Assembly: GCF_041146395.1 (NCBI RefSeq)
Contig: NC_090990.1
Location: forward strand, 48,033,501-48,097,500
Direction of reading: 5' to 3'
DNA length: 64,000 bases
Source of the DNA: Eulemur rufifrons
Lineage: Eukaryota > Chordata > Mammalia > Primates > Lemuridae
The notes under the pieces: model-generated
What the model was told of the DNA's origin: nothing
The model's database searches: none
Seen by the model: only the letters and a program-made list of their open reading frames with translations
Made by a program: the position numbers and the translations under genes
Shown here: in pieces, positions 1 through 12,666 of the stretch
How positions within the stretch are numbered: the first letter of the stretch is position 1
Layout of the letters: each line of letters starts with the position of its first letter

Positions 1-1840
1 ACCTGCCTAGTGCTATGCGCTGGTATTTACTGGGCAGATTAATTACAAATATTTCTCTGTTCCTTTAAATATGATCAGGCAGATGCAGAGGTTGCTGCTC
101 GTAGTGAGTGCATTTCTTCTAAATGCCTGTGGGATATAAAAGGTGATTATTACATCATCAAGAATTAGTTTCCAAATTAACATGAATCTCATACATGACT
201 TAAGAAATGATTTTAATACCCACTTACCATGTAATTCAGGACCTACTATAGTTAGATACTGGTAACTTCTCATTTGCTTATTTTTGAGTCTTCCAAGCAA
301 GATTCACCTTCCCAAATAATTGTCAATATGACTGCTCTGACATAGCACTCCTCACCTTATGTGACCACGCTTAAGTGAGATACTTCTGAGAGAATTTTAA
401 AACTCCAGTATGACCTACAGAAAATGCCAAATTTACATGCCTTTGTCTGTAAGCCTTAGGGGCCTTTCAGCAGGTGTCTCCTCCAACAGCTGCCCCAGGG
501 GAAAAAAAAGACAGCATTTACTGTGACAGATTCTTCTTCAGTGTGTCCCTCTAGGGACTCCTAGTGGTGGTAAAAGCTCTTGTTCTTTTGGCCTTACGAC
601 CCTAGTTTGAGAAGAAGCCTTTGAAGAAAGCAGCCATTGGCAACTGATGGCAAACATTCCCATAGGGCATTCGGGAAATGACCTAATCATCCCATCCTGA
701 GGTGATCTATGTCTGCTGTGAATTCCAATAACACTGCTTAGTCTTCATTTGGTACTTAGAGAGGAATGTTTATATCCTTCCGTCAGAAAGGGAAGGAAAT
801 TCTGTCAACTCTTCCTCTTTCTACACCCCATGGAAGTATGACAAATTCGGTCAAAGTCCAGAACATTCATTGGTCCACATTTTACTAGTAATTTACAGGT
901 AAGTATTTTTACACAACTTTCTTCCCCACTGTGTAGATTCCCCATCACTGCCTACTCTCAAGTCCAATGGGACTTTTCTGTGCTTCCTAATTTCACGTAA
1001 GGAAAGCAACCCATTCTGTGGCTCTGACTGGCGACCAAGCTTGTAAAGGCACATCTGTGGTCTTCACAGCTTTAGAGGCACATAGACTTGGGAGTCTATT
1101 TCAAAGATCACCTTTCTCTTCAGGTTCAGGAAAGCACACATAGTTCAAGATTTAGATTCAGTGTGGGAGAGAAGAGGTTCCATTCGGCTTTAAGGCATAA
1201 TTGGCCTTAGTTACCCTAAACTTCTAATAGAGGGCCTGCCATGTTGGAGGTTATCAGTTTCTCCACCAATCAAGTTGATACTTTGATCCTTACTGGATTC
1301 ACTATCCTCGTTTGTACTTGCTATTGGCCAGAGCCTGGAAAGAAGATTCTGAACTTGTATCACTTATTATATTTGCCTTACATTGTTATTGTTTCATGTA
1401 TATAAGCCTTATTAGGTTTCAATGGTTGTCATTATGTACAGTGCTTTGTTCATACTAAGCCTCATACTTTCGTTAACCAAATGAGTTAATCCACATTGTT
1501 ACTAGATAAAGTATCGCAGTTATCCTTTGCTACTATTAGCCAAATCATGTTTTTTCTCTTCCCCTCTCTTGATGGTCTTAGCACTCTGCCTGTGGCCTCT
1601 GGGTTGCTGTCACCCTTACTTTCTCTCTTATTCTAACAATATTTCATAAAGGCTTCACTTTTTAAAAGCCCTGAGAATGAATTTGTATGGGACAGTCCTC
1701 TCCACCGAACATTTACAGGTCAAGAGGAATAATCACTGAAGTGTGAGGAAGGGCGGGAGCTGTTGTGCAGACAGGAAAGGCGGCCACAGTGGTATCAGGA
1801 GTATTGTGTGTCAGAGGTTTCTAGGGCATAGGACAAAATC
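1..1840. other. 3' flank of ITGB3BP, no feature recognised
   Basis: No exon, RNA gene or clear repeat family was recognised here. It lies beyond the 3' end of ITGB3BP. From memory of human synteny the next gene on this side would be ALG6, but I found no reading that resembles its C-terminal exon. Confidence 0.4.
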
Positions 1841-2560
1841 AAGGAGTTCATATCCTCCCTTATTCATCCCAGTAGGGCAGCTATGACAAAGGCACAAAAG
1901 ACAAGCAATGAGAGAACATGGAGGAGAGGGGTCTGGGAAGCCTAGTAGAAGGTGAGTTCTAAGGAGGTTTTGAAAGATGAGCAAAACTTTGACAATGATG
2001 GGGGATAAGGCATGCTAGGCAGAGGAGACAAGAACAAAGGTAAGGAAGAAAGGCACTTTCTGCGGAATGTGTCTGGGAAATGGCAAGTAATCTGGAGTGA
2101 ATGAGGCACAACGGAGAAATTGGAAAGGTAAGCTGTGATCAGATCAGGGAAAGTCCAGAATGTCAGTTTAAATTTGGCTTTTATTGTGAATATGGTAGAG
2201 TGATCATTTCTAAAGCAAGGATTTGTCCAGTAGGAGGACGTGCTGCAGGGGCAAGGGACTAAAGGGCAGAGAGGTTGGTTACAATGGGGATAATGATAAT
2301 TTGGAAGAGAGGTAATGAAGGAAGAAACTAGTCCAGTGGCATGGAAAGAACTAAGCATTTTCAGAAGTGGTATGATCTGCAAGCAGTTTGAATATGCAGA
2401 CAAAAATAGAATTTTGAGCTTTTTAGCCTGATCAATGGAATGATATAATCCCTAGAAAGGGAGAAGGATGGACAATTTCAAAGGGGAAATGATGAAATCA
2501 GTATACTTGAGGGACATTGTATGGCAGCTGAAATTGTGGGTTTATAGCTCAGGAGAGAGG
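1840..2560. repeat. Degenerate old interspersed repeat, family not assigned
   Basis: The purine-rich text (gaggagacaagaacaaagg, tctggagtgaatgaggc, aatttggcttttattg) resembles an old mammalian repeat. Similar text recurs at 5170-5460 and 36880-37075. I cannot name the family with confidence. Confidence 0.3.
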
Positions 2561-2671
2561 TCACAAATAAATTTGGGAACCATATAGACTAAGGTGAAAA
2601 CTAAAGGGAATAAATGAGATCATGAACAAAATGCCCCACATGAGAAGAAAACACAGTCAAAACCAAAATCC

Positions 2672-3009
2672 AGGCCAGGTGTGGTAGTTCATGCCTATAA
2701 TCTCAGGAGTTTGGGAGGCTGAAGCAGGAGGATCACTTGAGGCCAGGAGTTCAAGACCAGCCTGGGTAACATAGCTAGACCCTGTCTCTACAAAAAAATG
2801 AAAAAAATAAAAAAAATAAAAAATAAAAAATAAATTAGCCAGGGTGGTGGCATGCACTTATATGTCCTAGCTACTCAGGTACTCGGGAGGCTGAGGTGAG
2901 AGGATTGCTTAAGTACAGGAGTCTGAGTTTACAGTGAACTATGATTATGATGCCACTGTACTCCAACCTGGGTGACAGAGTGAGACCCTGTCTCTTAAAA
3001 AAAAAAAGG
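2672..3009 (+). mobile_element. Alu SINE (AluJ-like), sense
   Basis: Dimeric Alu with left monomer, an expanded A-rich middle linker of about 45 bp, right monomer ending in a 'ctgggtgacagagtgagacc' type sequence, and an A tail. The right monomer is of the older J type, unlike the lemur-specific copies elsewhere in the window. Confidence 0.9.
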
Positions 3010-3379
3010 ACATCCCCAAATTGTGATGATCTTTACTAGAATCCATGAACAGAAAGCTATTCTCAGTACTCTAAATTCCCCATAAGTTTATTAATGAGAA
3101 TATCATGTACTAAGTGTGTATATTTATTTGCTTAAACAAATAACCAGTTATGATATTTTATAGGTGAGGAAACTCAGGCACAAGGTTAAGAATATGTATC
3201 TATGATCACCATCTAATATAATAGTTCTCTGTTGGGTTTTTATAAGTCAGAAATTTTATAAAATGTTTAATCTTATAATGAATGAATATAGGTATATGCG
3301 TATATATATATAATATACTTAATATTAGTAGGATATAAAATCCTAGGCCAGTAGTGAAACCTGACATTCATAGATTATT

Positions 3380-3625
3380 ACTGTGCAGTGGTCAAGAGGA
3401 TATGTTCTGGTACCAGACTACTTAGCTTAGTATCCTGGCTGTGTCTCTTAGGTAATTCTGGGACAGGTAATTAGCCTTTTTGTGCCTCAGTTTCCTCACC
3501 TATAAAATAAAGATAATAACTGTATCAACCTCACAAGTTGTTGTGAAGATTAAATGGGATATGTACAAAGCACTTAAAACACTGACACACAGAAAGTGCT
3601 CAATGTTAGCTGTTATTGTAAGCTA
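3380..3625 (+). mobile_element. MIR SINE, sense
   Basis: Contains the MIR core text 'tgtgcctcagtttcctcacc' followed by 'ataaagataataact' and 'gttgtgaagattaaatg', in the usual order. Confidence 0.8.
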
Positions 3626-4258
3626 TTATTTATTGTGTACAACAGAATGAACATTTTAAGGAATGAAAGTGACACAATTTTCTATATAAGATCCTTACAA
3701 TATTTTAAGAACAGGTTGTTTCTTGAGATAACATTTCCAAAAAAAAGTATTTTGGGGATAAAAATACAATTATTTTATTTTGCTTTAATTTTTTTCCCCT
3801 AAGAGACAGCAGGCAACACCTAGTTAGCTTCTAAGAATCTTAATTAATATTGATGCCACAAAGTCTGGGATGATGCCAGTTCTTAATGTGAACGTTCAGT
3901 TACAGGTACACCAAACACTCATACCACTTCATGACTCATATTGCTTCTAGCATATATGTTATTATATAATAAGCTATTTATAAATGTAATTTTTACTTAT
4001 ATTGCAGAATCAGTAGGAATTGTTTTGAATGCATAACTAATCTATAATTATTTCCTTAATTTAGCACATTTCAAAATTTAACGGATTTGTTGTATCTTGT
4101 TCAGTCAGATGTGTCTTATAGAAATTATAACCTACCTGTTGGTATCTATTTAGCTATTTATACAATAGGTGCTCAATAAAGGGCCTTCTTTACACTCAGT
4201 TAAAAATGTGCCCTCTCTGACTTTTAAAGCTAGCCTAGTCAGCTTGACAGTGTTCCTT
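3626..4258. other. AT-rich flank, nothing recognised
   Basis: AT-rich sequence with no recognisable gene or repeat. A possible L2-like end is at about 4160-4185 (gtgctcaataaa). Confidence 0.3.
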
Positions 4259-4264
4259 TTTAAT
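4259..4264 (-). terminator. ITGB3BP: Candidate ITGB3BP poly(A) signal (ATTAAA)
   Basis: On the minus strand ATTAAA lies about 200 nt after the stop codon. No AATAAA was seen closer to the stop, so this is the best candidate, but the true 3' end cannot be fixed without transcript data. Confidence 0.3.
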
Positions 4265-4467
4265 CACCCTCTAACTCACAGATCTTGTGCCCTCCTATTG
4301 TTTATAAGAAGAGATGAAATATAATTTCAATTAAAGCTCCAAAGCTCATGCCCCTATTTCCTTACTGAAAGCACCAAATCTGATAATGTAAGTAAAATGT
4401 TTCTATCTGAACAAAACACAGTGAAATTTAACAAGGTTAAACTGAATTAGAAAGGTAAAACAGTACC

Positions 4468-4514
4468 TCAGTTTAAAATGGCTTTAAGGAATTCATAGCT
4501 GTCAAGACGACACT
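4468..4514 (-). CDS. ITGB3BP: ITGB3BP last coding exon (C-terminus)
   Basis: The acceptor reads ttcatacag on the minus strand. The exon completes a split Glu codon and encodes residues 165-178, CRLDSYEFLKAILN, then TGA at 4468-4470. The segment LKAIL (residues 173-177) is the LxxIL receptor-interaction motif described for NRIF3, and here it is intact. The Cys-Arg before Leu-Asp-Ser differs from human, where I recall Ser-Arg-His. The 3' untranslated region continues to the left, probably to about 4240. Confidence 0.95.
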
Positions 4515-7500
4515 CTGTATGAAAGAAGAAAGATTTTTTTTTCAGAAAATAGTTCAAAGAAACTTGTCACAGTATATGATACAGAATAAATGCTGAATCA
4601 AAGTGAAATTAAAATAACTTAAAGTTTTATTTTACATTATATTAATAAATAGCGGTTTGGGGGCTACAAGTTCTCACTTCAATATACTACTGGTTAGCCT
4701 GATTCCATTTCAGAATGTACATTTTAAAATTTGTTATGAAAACTGCCAAGACATTTATTAGTCTAATGCATGCATAATACCATTGTTAGTATACTTTTTA
4801 CAGTTTATTATAATTACTTGTCATTTATGCTAGATTCTGTACTCCTGAGGGCAGGACTATGTCTGCCTTGATATCAGAGTATCTGCAATGCTAGAACAAT
4901 GCCTGGCTCATAATAGGCATTCAGTAAACATTAATGAGGTGAGTAAGGAGATAGCAATTTATAAGTTTTTGAAAATATTTAAGAATTCTTAGAGTGGCCA
5001 TTTGTTGTCATTAATTCACACATCCATTGCACCGTATTGTGGTCCTTCTTTCCAGGTTCTGTACTAGGCTCTGGGGCTTCAGTACAGGGATAAGACTTGT
5101 TTGTTTGCTAAAGAGGGGCCCAGAAAGAGTCCTGTAACCAGACAGTTACAATGCACTACAACATTATACATTTATAAAAATTCAGACAAGTGTTGTGGCA
5201 GCCTAGAAGATGAGCAATTTAGCTTTACCTAGGAGAGCTGGGGAGAGCTTCAGAGGATGTGACATCTGAGACAGACCTTAAAAGATGAGCAGTAGTTTGC
5301 TAGACAGAGAAGGAAGAAAGAGCAATCTAGGTAGAGGGAAAAGCAGCAGAGAGGCCTGGAGTCCTGAAAGAGAGATTCCAGAGGGCTAAAGCATATGGTG
5401 TGAATAGTATGAATAAAAATGACCATCTTCCTCCTATCTGAGGTATGAGCTCGAGGAGAAATCACTTAATATTTAATAATTACTCAAGTCCTGCTTTTAA
5501 CTGTGTAAGTAGTTATATAACACTATAAACATCTGCTCTATTATATATATGTTTAAAATATATAAACCACTTACTTAGAGAATTTATTCAACTCTTTTTT
5601 GTGGGGCTTTTTTGACTAAGAGTTAAAATGGAAAAAAAGTTCACCTGTCAGGTGACATAAAGCCAATTTCTACTAAATGTGCCAGAATAATTTTTCTCCA
5701 TCTCAAGAACAGTTGGTCTTCAGTCTATTCATTACTGTCTTTTTATAGTATTTTTATTTAATAAAACCTATTAAGACTACCATACAAATCTCTTTACTTA
5801 TGCTTTTATCTTTTAACTGATCAATTTTTATATTGCTGACATCCCTTCTTCACCATTTGCTCATTTAAAAATTCATAGTATGTGAGATATGTCTCTGGGG
5901 AAAATGTCTATAAAATTTGTTACAGCTGGCAAATGTGTATGAGTCAGTGATAGCACATGACTAAATGCTTCACAGAAAATAAAATTTGTTTCTGTAGTAA
6001 GCAGAACTGTTTAAATGTTATTTATTTTTATGTTTCAAAGAAAATATATTGTGAAGTGTTGCATTGATTTAATACGCAACAATGTCTGTGTACACGCTGT
6101 AGAAGGAAAATTTATGAAACCTTTGCACAACTCCTTTAATTGAATTTTCCAAATCTCTCACCACACACAAATAATCAATATCTTCTGCAGAGAAAACCAG
6201 TCAGAATTATTACAGTCTTTCTTTTCAATTTTGTTGTCATCAGCACATACAGAGCACCTGGATATTTGTAATGTCTGATAGCAAGTTATTTACACCTCTT
6301 AAGCACATAATTGCTATTAAGTGAGTCCAAATCTATAGTTTAAAATTTTTTTTTACTGATTTTATTTAAAAGAAAAATTATCATACTTCTAGTAAAGTAT
6401 TAAAAAATTTAAATCATGGAAGAAATTATTAAAAAGGCTGTGAAAAGTAACAGTTTGCTTTTACTTAAATCCTAGACAAATCTCAAGGAAGCATTTTTAG
6501 CAGTTGAAATGAATCCCCAAAACAGTGATGAATAGTGTAAAACAAGAGCATTAACATTATTAATGGGAAAGGTATGACCCACGTACCGCATACATGACAG
6601 CTGAATCCTTATAAAGAGCTGAGGACTACAGTTGTACATTAATGTATATTTGTGCTACCAAAATTAATAGCTCCATTTTTTATCTCCAGATAAACCTAGA
6701 ATGTTAAAGCATAAGGGGGAATTTTTGTTGTTTCTCCTAAAACTCATCATGTCTAAAATTCAAACCTCAGTGCTTTTTAAAATTGACGTAATCTGTTTGA
6801 AAAAAGATATTGTTTAATGTTAAGATAAAATAGAAAAAACTAAAAGGTTAGTAATCTGGGAGTAAAATTATTTAGCTGATACGATGAATACTTTTTCAGG
6901 CCTGAGTGGGGGAAAGAACAACATATTTTTATGTTTAAAAATACTTCAGTGGGTGGTTAGAATGAAAAGGCAGTGTCAAACTATTTTATAGTCTTAGAAC
7001 AGAGGGAGTTTAAAATTTGTCCTGTAGTCTAAGAATTTGATAACTTTAAAATCCTATAACCAAGATGAATTTTACAATGAAAGAACATACTAAGTTAGTT
7101 AAAGAAAACAGGAACAATATAGTGTATGCTTTTTTTAAAGAACAGAGCTAGAAATTCTGAAATATTTTCTATTATAAACAGCTGAAACAACTTTTTTGAA
7201 CAATGTAAAGTTCAGATGGTTACATTTCATTTAAAATATGCATACTGCAACCTACACAATTATTTTCAAAACAGATAAAATATGTTTTGGACTGAAGCTA
7301 AATGTCTAGATTTTGTATCTTGGCAATTGCTCTACAATTTGCTTACATTCTTTTCAAAAACATTTTGTTTATTGGAAGTACTAGTCATAGACAAACAATG
7401 GTGGTATTTTTTAATATCTCCAGAAAAAATGAAAACACTAAGTACTGTATAATGCCATCTATTGACTAAGGAATATCTGTATCGAGTTGTTTTAAGTAGA

Positions 7501-8160
7501 GGTTGACTATGTAAAGTAAATAAATTTCATGCTTTACCATGTGATGATAATGTGACATTCCATCTGTATCAACTCATTGAATGGTCATAAGTTTTAAATC
7601 TTCACCATAACAAATTTAAAATAATTATGAAAATTCACATCCAAATCTAACAGAAAAAGAAGCTTTCATTTCACTATTTTCCTACTGGTCATAAAGCCAG
7701 TATTATTGAGGAAAACGAGGTTAAGCTTATTTCCTAAGTAACTGAAGAAAGAAGTTCCTTTGTCTAAAAAATTTGTATTTAGCAGGTGAGATCCTCTTTT
7801 ATTCATACACTCCATCAAGGCATTCCCTGATTTACAAGGTCCAGCTCTTTTGAAAACTATAAAAATCTCAGTGTGCCTTTTCATGTTATTGTGTGTGTTT
7901 TAAATTTCTCTTGAATAAGTAATATGAAGCCTTAAGAATGTATGTCAGATGTCTATTTATTTAAAACACTTGTTATTGTTGTTTTTAAAAATACACTCTT
8001 CTTCCTATAGTAAAGACCGTGACTGAAGTTAAATGGAACTGCCATTGAAATGAAAAAATAAATAGAACTAAGAGACTAATTTGAAGGGGCAATGACAGCA
8101 TAAATGTTGGAATTCTCCTGGTATTGTCTATTTAAACTCTTCTATGGAAAAAAAAAAAAA
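4515..8160. other. Last intron of ITGB3BP, mostly unique sequence
   Basis: AT-rich intron. It contains an L2-like end at about 4830-4940 (gggcaggactatgtctgcct, aataggcattcagtaaa) and an unassigned old repeat at 5170-5460. Nothing else was recognised. Confidence 0.5.
5170..5460. repeat. Unassigned old interspersed repeat fragment
   Basis: The text (gagagcttcagaggatgtga, ttaaaagatgagcagtag, aagcagcagagaggcctgga) belongs to the same broad type as 1840-2560 and 36880-37075. Family not named. Confidence 0.3.
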
Positions 8161-8470
8161 TTTTTTTTTTTGAGACAGAGTCTCACTCTGTTGCCTAGGC
8201 TAGAGTGCCATGGTGTCAGCCTAGCTCACAGCAACCTCAAACTCCTGGGCTCAAGCAATCGTACTGCCTTAGCCTCCTGAGTGGCTGGGACTACAGGTAT
8301 GTGCCACCATGCCTGGCTAACTTTTTCTATATATTTTTAGTTGTCTGGCTAATTTCTTTCTATTTTTTAGTAGAGATGGGGGTCTCGCTCTTGCTCAGGG
8401 TGGTCTCGAACTCCTGACCTTGAGTGATCCTCCTGCCTCGACTCCCAGAGTGCTAGGATTACAGGCGTGA
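8161..8470 (-). mobile_element. Alu SINE, antisense, left arm of an inverted pair
   Basis: Begins with the poly(T) of a reversed Alu and runs to 'ggattacaggcgtga', so it lacks about the first 17 bases of its own 5' end. It has the strepsirrhine-type middle insertion (ttagttgtctggctaatttc). It abuts the next Alu head to head with no spacer. Confidence 0.95.
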
Positions 8471-8721
8471 GGATCGCTCAAGGTCAGGAGTTCGAGACCA
8501 GCCTCAGCAAGAGCGAGACCCCCATCTCTACTAAAAATAGAAAGAAATTAGCTAGGCGTGGTGGTGCACCCCTATAGTCCCAGCAACTCAGGAGGCTGAG
8601 GCAGGAGGATCGCTTGAGCCCAGGAATTTGAGGTTGTAGTGAGTTAGGCTGACACCATGGCACTCTAGCCCAGGCAACAGAGTCAGACTCTTGTCTCAAA
8701 AAAAAAAAAAAAAAAAAAAAA
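8471..8721 (+). mobile_element. Alu SINE, sense, 5'-truncated, right arm of an inverted pair
   Basis: Starts inside the left monomer at 'ggatcgctcaaggtcagg', so about the first 60 bases are missing, and ends in an A tail. With 8161-8470 it can form a hairpin with arms of roughly 250 bp and a short loop. Confidence 0.95.
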
Positions 8722-9206
8722 GGATCTGAAAGACATTTTTTTGATCGTGAAACAAGTAATTGGCTTATTCTCATTTTATTCTCGTTTTCATAAGTACCTA
8801 AATGAAACTAATCCTATACATATTATATTAAGGATGATTTTCATTTTACATAATTTCTTTGCTTTTTTTTAGTTCTTTCTTTCTTTTCTTTTTTTAAATA
8901 AACACTTCTGTCAAGGGCTGACTTTCAATAGATATTTTATGTAATTTCTAATATTATGAAGATTCCTAAAACATTTTTAAATTTAAACAATTTTGGGTAA
9001 TAGCATAGTAAAAGAAAAAGGCAAAGTAGAAATTTCTATAAAAAGCTGAAGGCCAGATCTCAAAATAAGAAACATAAAAAACAAATTAATTTGAGATGTC
9101 AAAAAACTTAGCAAAATTCTCTTAAAGGGGTGAAAGTTGTTAGCTTAGTAAAAAAAAAACTTATTTTCATTTAAATCTCAACAAATAAAATGAATAATTA
9201 GAATTT

Positions 9207-9488
9207 TTTTTTTTTTTTTTTAAGAGATGAGGTCTTATTTTCTTGCTCAGGCTGGAGTATAATGGCACGATCATAGTTCTCTGCAGCTTTGAACTCCTGG
9301 GCTCAAGCGATCCTCCTGCCTCAGCTTCCAGAGTGATTGGGTCTGTAAGTGTGCACCACTGCACCTGGCTGATTTTTTTAATTATTTTTTCTTAGAGATG
9401 GGGTCTTGAATTCCTGGCCTCCAGAGTTCCTCTCATCTCAGCCTTTGGAGTTGCTTGGATTATAGGCATGAGCCACTGTGCCCAGCTA
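9207..9488 (-). mobile_element. Alu SINE (AluJ-like), antisense
   Basis: Reversed Alu from poly(T) to 'gagccactgtgcccagct'. It is quite diverged, as expected of an old copy. Confidence 0.9.
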
Positions 9489-9518
9489 TTATTAAAGATT
9501 TTAAAACATAATTTAGTA

Positions 9519-9857
9519 GGCCGGGCACGGTGGCTCACACCTGTAATCCTAGCACTCTGGGAGGCCGAGGCAGGAGGATCACTCAAGGTCAGGAGTTCGA
9601 GACCAGCCTGAGCAAGAGTGAGACCCTGTCTCTACTAAAAATAGAAAGAAATTATATGGACAACTAAAAAATATATATATATAGAAAAAATTAGCCAGGC
9701 ATGGTGGCGCATGCCTGTAGTCCCAGCTACTCTGGAGGCTGACGCAGGAGGATCGCTTGTGCCCAGGAGTTTGAGGTTGCTGTGAGCTAGGCTGACACCA
9801 CGGCACTCTAGCTTGGGCAACAGAGTAAGACTCTGTCTCAAAAAAAAAACAAAACCC
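9519..9857 (+). mobile_element. Lemur-type Alu, sense, with target duplication
   Basis: Complete Alu from ggccgggcacggtggc to its A tail. It is flanked by a perfect 15 bp duplication, aaacataatttagta, at 9504-9518 and 9858-9872. The right monomer ends 'gctaggctgacaccacggc', the strepsirrhine form. It sits head to head with the Alu at 9207-9488, 30 bp away. Confidence 0.97.
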
Positions 9858-9872
9858 AAACATAATTTAGTA

Positions 9873-11604
9873 ATACAATCTCCTCTGTGCATGAACAAAA
9901 CTAAGTCCTTTGGGAAAATCTGGTAATGAGCAAGTCTTAATGCCTAAAATAATAGAAAATAGTTTTAAGGCTGATCATGCAAAAACACACAAAGAATTGA
10001 TTGATATGTATTGGCTAACTGAAATGAGATGACAAAAAGTATCCCCTAGAAGGAAAAATTTTAATGAAGTATTAATATTTTTGGAAAATTTCTTTTTTAC
10101 ATTATTAGCTATGACAATTCACTAACTTGTTCTAGAATTTTTCCCCTTCATTTCTCAAAGCTGTTTGCAAAAGCCAACTATCTGAAGCCTGATTCTAATT
10201 AGTTCTATGAAATTACAGATTTTTTTAAAATCACACTATTGGCACAGAATATAAAGAAGAAAGATTTTTTTATAGCTGTGAAATAATAAATATTTCAATT
10301 TCCCATTATGATCCTTTAAAATTTGTCAAGTTAGGAGAGACTGAAATCACTGAAACTCAGTTACACATTCTAATCAAATTATACAACTAAAGCAAGACAG
10401 TAGAGATCCCAAGCCATGTTCTTAAATTCTTTGGATCACAGAAGTCAGCTGTTCAAGTCAAAGGCTCAGGAAGCCTACTCAACTCCCTTCCCACATGAGC
10501 TTTGGAAGAGTCTTGTGATGGCTGCTGCCCTGCCATTATTAACCCTGGGATCTGATTTGCTGGGAATCCTAGCACTTTTCATTGCAAACTTACTCCTGGC
10601 TTATTTAAAGTCCTAAACCTTAACATACTAATACTAGATTGTCGAAGCAGTTTCAGTTATGTGTCAAGTTTGAATCTGAAAGTTGGGATGACCAGATGAT
10701 TTCATTTGTTTTAGGAAAAACCAACATGGAATCATGAAAAGACCATGGTTTTTGAGATCAGATTGGTCTTTAGTCGCAATCCCTGCTCTGTCACTTAAGT
10801 AGCAGTGTCTTTGGGCAAGTTACTTAATATTTTTTGTGTCTTTGTTCCTTGTCTGTGATGACAATGATAATACAGTATAGCTATCTTGCAGTGTTGCTGT
10901 AAAGATCTGTTGATCCTAGTATTAAAAATATAGTAATTATTGGTAGTCATTGGCACTGAAAAATGGTAGACTGAAACATGGCTATTCATTTCAAGGCCTA
11001 ATATTACTTGCAAAGATTGCTAAATGGCATCCATATCGGTACTATTAAAATGATCACTTTTATGTTGGTCTAAAGGTTTTAATATTGTATAGTTCATGAT
11101 TAATTTGCTTATTGAGGTGTAGCTGTGTATTTCCTATGGGAATTTAAAAACTGCTAATTTAGTTTCCCATGCTATGAAATGCCCAAAGGCATAGGAGTTC
11201 ATAGTAGATCAAACATCATTAATGATTTGAAAGATTCCAGATTACTGGTTACAAAATAACTTTCAGTGCTTTGTGTATCCTTCTAATGCACCACTGAAAA
11301 CTGCAGTGTATCAGTGCGTTGTTGCCCCTATTTTTCTGTTTTCTTAAAAGGAAATTTTAATGAAAAGACAAAATTAAATCTTACACTGAAAATTGTATTT
11401 CAAAGGATATTTAAAAAGTTCAATCATCAGAGAGAAGTTGATTTCATCAGATATTACCTTCTGCTAAAGCAATATAAGGCTTTTCAAATGAGATTCATGG
11501 TCTTTCAAAAGAACACATTAAAAAGAACCCATGATGATTGGTTTTAAGTGTGAAATGAGGTGAAAGTATCTCTTTATGTAATAAACTAAAACACAATTCT
11601 TTAC
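9873..11604. other. Intron with one MIR at about 10725-10930
   Basis: The MIR (sense) is seen from 'ctctgtcacttaagtagc', 'tgggcaagttacttaa' and 'tgacaatgataata'. Otherwise nothing was recognised. Confidence 0.5.
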
Positions 11605-11664
11605 CTCTGTGAAGAAGTCCTGAACTCTTCTTTTCAAACAGTTTTTGTTTTGTTACTTTTGTCA
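11605..11664 (-). CDS. ITGB3BP: ITGB3BP coding exon, residues 144-163
   Basis: On the minus strand the acceptor is acttttag-like (ttttag) and the donor is AGAG|gtaaag. The exon is 60 nt: two bases complete the Met codon split from the previous exon, followed by TKVTKQKLFEKKSSGLLHR and one base of the next Glu codon. It matches the lysine-rich stretch after the coiled coil of CENP-R. Confidence 0.95.
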
Positions 11665-12068
11665 CTAAAAGAAAAAAATTCCGTATTAAGAATTAACATG
11701 GAATATGAATAATTTCTCATTACTTGTAAGAAAAAACTTTACGGCAAAAATAATTCAAAGTAATACATATTTATAGGTATCAAGTATAAAATACAATACT
11801 TTATTATATCTTATTTTTAAAATGAGCATTACATTAAAAAAGCCTACTACCAGTTTCCAAAATACATTCTTTTCCTTCACATTCAAGAGAATCCCCAAAA
11901 TAACATACCATGGTAAAAGATATGTGGCTTCTTATTTAAAGAAGGCAATAGCATTTTTATCACATGTCCAGTAGTGGTATATATAAAGATGTCTATCAAA
12001 TTTAAATGAGAAAAATTATAGTTTATCTTTAAAATTACTGTCATTGAAAACTCATAAATTCTTCTTAC

Positions 12069-12162
12069 TCAGTTCTTTGGTTTTCTGTATTTCTCTTTTC
12101 AAGAAACATGATGTATAGGAGATACCAATGAGATTTTCAAGCTCTCTACTGCCCTCCAAAGC
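12069..12162 (-). CDS. ITGB3BP: ITGB3BP coding exon, residues 113-143
   Basis: 94 nt exon with acceptor tttcttttag and donor CTGA|gtaag. It reads ALEGSRELENLIGISYTSC and then FLKREIQKTKEL before the split codon. This is the most conserved part of CENP-R and gave the first identification. Human, as I recall it, has Cys-Ala-Ser-His where this copy has Tyr-Thr-Ser-Cys. Confidence 0.97.
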
Positions 12163-12587
12163 CTAAAAGAAAGCCATTTTAAATGAGTTAAGTAAATTCT
12201 CTACACATATAAGACTATTGACAAATCCAGAGAAAATGCAGTATACATTGTTTTCTTCATTTGAAAAATTTACTCTATGTTAGGAAATTTAACTTTTTCT
12301 GGTAGGTCAACTATCATAAGCCCTAAAATGCCTGAATAAAAACAATTTATTATTAACCAACTAGAGTAAACATAATCTACAAATTTACTTAAATGTAAAA
12401 AAGTCAGATATTACTAAAATATTAAAGTAATGTTCTTATAAGAAAAAAATTCCCATGAAAAGTAAATTAAACATATTCCTTATAAATGCTTTCCTGGATT
12501 AGATTCTCTAATCGGAGGCGTTTTTCCTATTATCCTTTTCAAATGAGGTAGTAGAAGTATGAAAAACTATGTGAAAAGAAGACAAAC

Positions 12588-12666
12588 CTGTATACTGCTT
12601 AAATTTTGCATTATCTCCATGATTTCTTCCGATGATTTCTCAACTTTAGATAGCAACATCATGAAT
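12588..12666 (-). CDS. ITGB3BP: ITGB3BP coding exon, coiled-coil segment, residues 86-112
   Basis: 79 nt exon with acceptor attcctag and donor ACAG|gtttgt. It begins with the last base of a Glu codon and reads FMMLLSKVEKSSEEIMEIMQ then NLSSIQ. Hydrophobic residues are spaced as in a leucine-zipper-like coiled coil. Only about 0.4 kb separates it from the next exon. Confidence 0.96.

Noticed and set aside
1..4258. Last exon of ALG6, expected on this side from human synteny
   Set aside because: I looked for its C-terminal membrane-protein text on the plus strand and did not find it. The gene probably ends to the left of the window.
8205..9898. Alu-derived peptides ([18 protein letters not shown])
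   Set aside because: These are translations of Alu repeats, which recur at each Alu in the window.
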